The notes beneath the pieces were generated by a model. That model was not told the DNA's origin. It worked only from the letters and a program-made list of their open reading frames with translations, and did no database searches. The translations under genes were made by a program, and so were the position numbers. 64,000 nucleotides of DNA from an uncultured Bacillota bacterium (GTDB lineage: Bacteria; Bacillota; Clostridia; Peptostreptococcales; Anaerovoracaceae), in contig CASEFA010000005.1 in NCBI GenBank assembly GCA_949287095.1, forward strand, positions 1-64,000, in the 5' to 3' direction. Positions 61,969-64,000 of the stretch are shown piece by piece; the first letter of the stretch is position 1; every line of letters begins with the position of its first letter.

Positions 61969-64000
61969 TTATGCATCCTTTTCAAAATGTGCTGTTCTGT
62001 ATATGATGGTGTCCTGTGCGCTCTTGTCAAGCTCGGTGAAATACGCCATGTAGCCTGCAACGCGAACCATCAGTCCCTTGTGCTTTTCAGGATTTATCTG
62101 TGCGTCCTTCAGAGTGTCTGTATCTACAACGTTAATCTGAATGTGCTCTCCGCCGTGGTCAAAGAAGGTCTTTATTACGCCTTCTATTCTCTGAAGTCCT
62201 TTTTCTCCTTCAACGCCTTTAGGGTCAAATCTCAGGTTGAAGAGAGCTCCATCGTGGAAATCGGCCTGATCCATTGCTGCAACGGATTTCACCGTTGCCG
62301 TAGGTCCGCTTACATCTCTTCCCATCATCGGGGAGGCGTTATCGCAGAACGGCTCTCCGGCCTTTCTTCCGTCAGGAGTAGCCCCGCATACCATTCCGTG
62401 AGAAACATTTACGGTCTGGGAATGAACGTTGAAGGAGTATCTTCCGCCTCTTGCGTCCGGCCACTGCTGAACTGTATCCGCGATAAAATGCATCATCTCT
62501 CTGTAAATGCCGTCTACGTGCTCGCAGTCATTGCCGAACTTCTCCGGCTTGTTGAGGAGAAGCTGTCTCATTCTCTCATTTCCTTCAAAGTTAGTATCGA
62601 GGGCCCTGATAAGCTCGTCCATGGTGATGTCTTTATCTTCAAATACACACTTTTCAACAGCGGCAATAGAATCCGCCAGGTTGGCCGCTCCCGTGATGTA
62701 AAGGCCTGCCGTGGAATAGTTCGCTCCACCTTCCTGAACCGATTTTCCTCTCTCCACGCAGCCTTTTGTAACCATAGAAGCAAATATTACAGGGTACTTT
62801 ATCATGTGAATGCTCTGCATGATGTCGTAGCCTTCCTTAACCAGTTCATAGTGATGGATTATCTGCTTCTTCAGCGCATCCTTGAATTCCTCTATGTTCT
62901 TGAATTCTCTCGGATCTCCGGTCTGAAGTCCCATAAGCTTCCCGGTTTCCGGATCTACACCGTTATGAAGCACGAACTCTATCATCTTGCCCATGTTCAC
63001 ATATCCGGCATCAGGGGAACCGTCAGTTCCGCCGCCGCCCGGGCCCGGCTGTATACATCCTATGATGTTCCAGTCTCTGGCTTCTTCCATGGTGCATCCT
63101 TTGCCGAGAGCCATCTTTATGGCCGTTTCATCGTTGAAGAATCCCGGATTTGCCTGACCGTCCTGAATCATTCTGCATCCCAGATCTATAAGATTCTTCG
63201 GCGTGCCTTCCCAGACTCTCACTGCCATAACCGGCTGAGTCGTCTTCAGCTGGTTGGCAGCCTCAAGGCACACGTATGAAAGCGGGTTCGTGGCGTCCTT
63301 CCCGTCAGGAGTCTGGCCGCCTACGGTGAGGATTTCCCACATAGGATATCCAGCAAAAGATGTTGCATACCATTTGTCACGAACTTCATACACTTCACAG
63401 CACTTCAGGTAGAAGCACTCCAGCACCTCCATGGCCGCTTCCTCTGTCATAGCCTTTTCTTCTACAACGGTTTTCCTGTAGAACGGCCACATGTACTGGT
63501 CAAAGCGTCCGAAGCTGCATGCCGTTGTGCAGACCTCAATGTGAAAGTACACGTGCACGAACCAGAGCAGCTGAAGAGCCTGCCAGAAATTTTCAGGAGG
63601 ATTTTCCGGGACTGTCCTGCAGTTTTCGGCTATGGTGAGAAGCTCTTTTTTTCTCTTCTCATCGCTGCATTCCGACGCCTGTCTTTCAGCCTCATCAGCC
63701 ATTCTGTGTGCATATGTAATGAGCGCTTCGCTCTGTATTATGCATGCTGTCCAGTAGTTTATCTTCTCCTGGTCTTCCTTGCACTTCGGAATAGTCTTTT
63801 CTATGTTCGCCTTGCACTCGTCGATGTATCCTCTGAGTCCTACCCGGAGAAGCTTGTCATGATCGCAGACAGTCTCCCCGGAAACTCCATTGGTAAGACC
63901 TACAGTGATAATGTCGTCTGACATGCATTCCCTGATATGAGGCGGTATTACTTTCTTTGAAAGGTCTTCCATGGATTTTCCTTCCCAGTAAGGAAGGGTC
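61969..64000 (-). CDS. Glycyl-radical enzyme of unassigned type (5' end outside window)
   Basis: The frame stays open past an internal ATG at 63972 to the window edge (…LPYWEGKSMEDLSKK), and that upstream segment looks like the usual start of these enzymes, so the gene is cut by the window. More than 677 residues are seen. The radical Gly is in VRVAGYMAYF (codon 62053-62055). The active-site Cys loop reads IIGCIQPGPGGGG (Cys codon 63055-63057). Diol, choline and hydroxyproline eliminases and 4-hydroxyphenylacetate decarboxylase have Cys-x-Glu there; this enzyme has Cys-x-Gln. It also lacks the Cys-Cys of pyruvate formate-lyase. The first-half loop HIEVCTTACSFGRFDQYMWPF is Cys-containing. Linked to an activase and an amino-acid permease; substrate unknown. 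Confidence 0.92.
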   Translation of the reverse strand, partial: TLPYWEGKSMEDLSKKVIPPHIRECMSDDIITVGLTNGVSGETVCDHDKLLRVGLRGYIDECKANIEKTIPKCKEDQEKINYWTACIIQSEALITYAHRMADEAERQASECSDEKRKKELLTIAENCRTVPENPPENFWQALQLLWFVHVYFHIEVCTTACSFGRFDQYMWPFYRKTVVEEKAMTEEAAMEVLECFYLKCCEVYEVRDKWYATSFAGYPMWEILTVGGQTPDGKDATNPLSYVCLEAANQLKTTQPVMAVRVWEGTPKNLIDLGCRMIQDGQANPGFFNDETAIKMALGKGCTMEEARDWNIIGCIQPGPGGGGTDGSPDAGYVNMGKMIEFVLHNGVDPETGKLMGLQTGDPREFKNIEEFKDALKKQIIHHYELVKEGYDIMQSIHMIKYPVIFASMVTKGCVERGKSVQEGGANYSTAGLYITGAANLADSIAAVEKCVFEDKDITMDELIRALDTNFEGNERMRQLLLNKPEKFGNDCEHVDGIYREMMHFIADTVQQWPDARGGRYSFNVHSQTVNVSHGMVCGATPDGRKAGEPFCDNASPMMGRDVSGPTATVKSVAAMDQADFHDGALFNLRFDPKGVEGEKGLQRIEGVIKTFFDHGGEHIQINVVDTDTLKDAQINPEKHKGLMVRVAGYMAYFTELDKSAQDTIIYRTAHFEKDA

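Noticed and set aside
61987..63279. A 430-codon open frame on + opposite the glycyl-radical enzyme
   Set aside because: Antisense shadow of a strongly conserved gene; no ribosome site and no domain signs.

Overview
The window reads as chromosomal DNA of an anaerobic, amino-acid-using member of the Clostridia (Bacillota). The evidence is the order priA-def-fmt-rsmB-prpC-pknB-rsgA-rpe, a PASTA-type PknB, AggAgg ribosome sites before nearly every gene, a NuoEF-type soluble electron-transfer complex, a glycyl-radical enzyme and a sigma-54 activator. A family within Clostridia (for example Anaerovoracaceae-like) is a guess. No rRNA, tRNA, CRISPR array or intact transposon was seen.

Layout. 1-4.3 kb is untidy: an unidentified 240-base stretch joins a recN remnant, then come a ferredoxin-tailed aldo/keto reductase, a 350-base repeat-like gap, and an AT-rich group of one secreted protein (bacteriocin-like) plus two related four-helix membrane proteins. 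4.3-10.1 kb is a three-gene operon for a NuoE/NuoF/(NuoG-NfnB-FdhA-like) complex whose molybdopterin domain lacks the catalytic Cys/Sec. 10.2-20.2 kb holds an EamA exporter, holA, comEC, a class A penicillin-binding protein, and a metal P-type ATPase with its CsoR-family repressor and three clear operators. 20.3-24.0 kb is carB with a leader peptide and terminator, next to a cluster of GTTATTGGGAAAT inverted repeats. 24-34.8 kb is the core run rpe-rsgA-pknB-prpC-rsmB-fmt-def-priA, then asnA and queH. 34.9-39.0 kb has a membrane protein, a radical SAM protein and malic enzyme.

39-64 kb is a nitrogen/amino-acid catabolic region. A sigma-54 promoter drives an alanine/sodium symporter, two cytosolic NodB-fold hydrolases (one without its metal ligands) and argH; the sigma-54 activator is encoded just upstream. 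A six-gene operon (DDAH-like, arginine-deiminase-fold enzyme, YfcC transporter, M20 peptidase, RocB, corrinoid-activator-like ASKHA protein) faces a GntR regulator. A second DDAH and a ureohydrolase diverge from a shared palindromic promoter resembling that of the first operon. The window ends in a glycyl-radical enzyme (5' end outside the window), its activase and a cationic-type amino-acid permease.

The best candidates for undescribed biology are the glycyl-radical enzyme with Gln in place of the usual Glu two residues after the catalytic Cys, the sigma-54 NodB-pair/argH operon, and the arginine-derivative degradation regulon.
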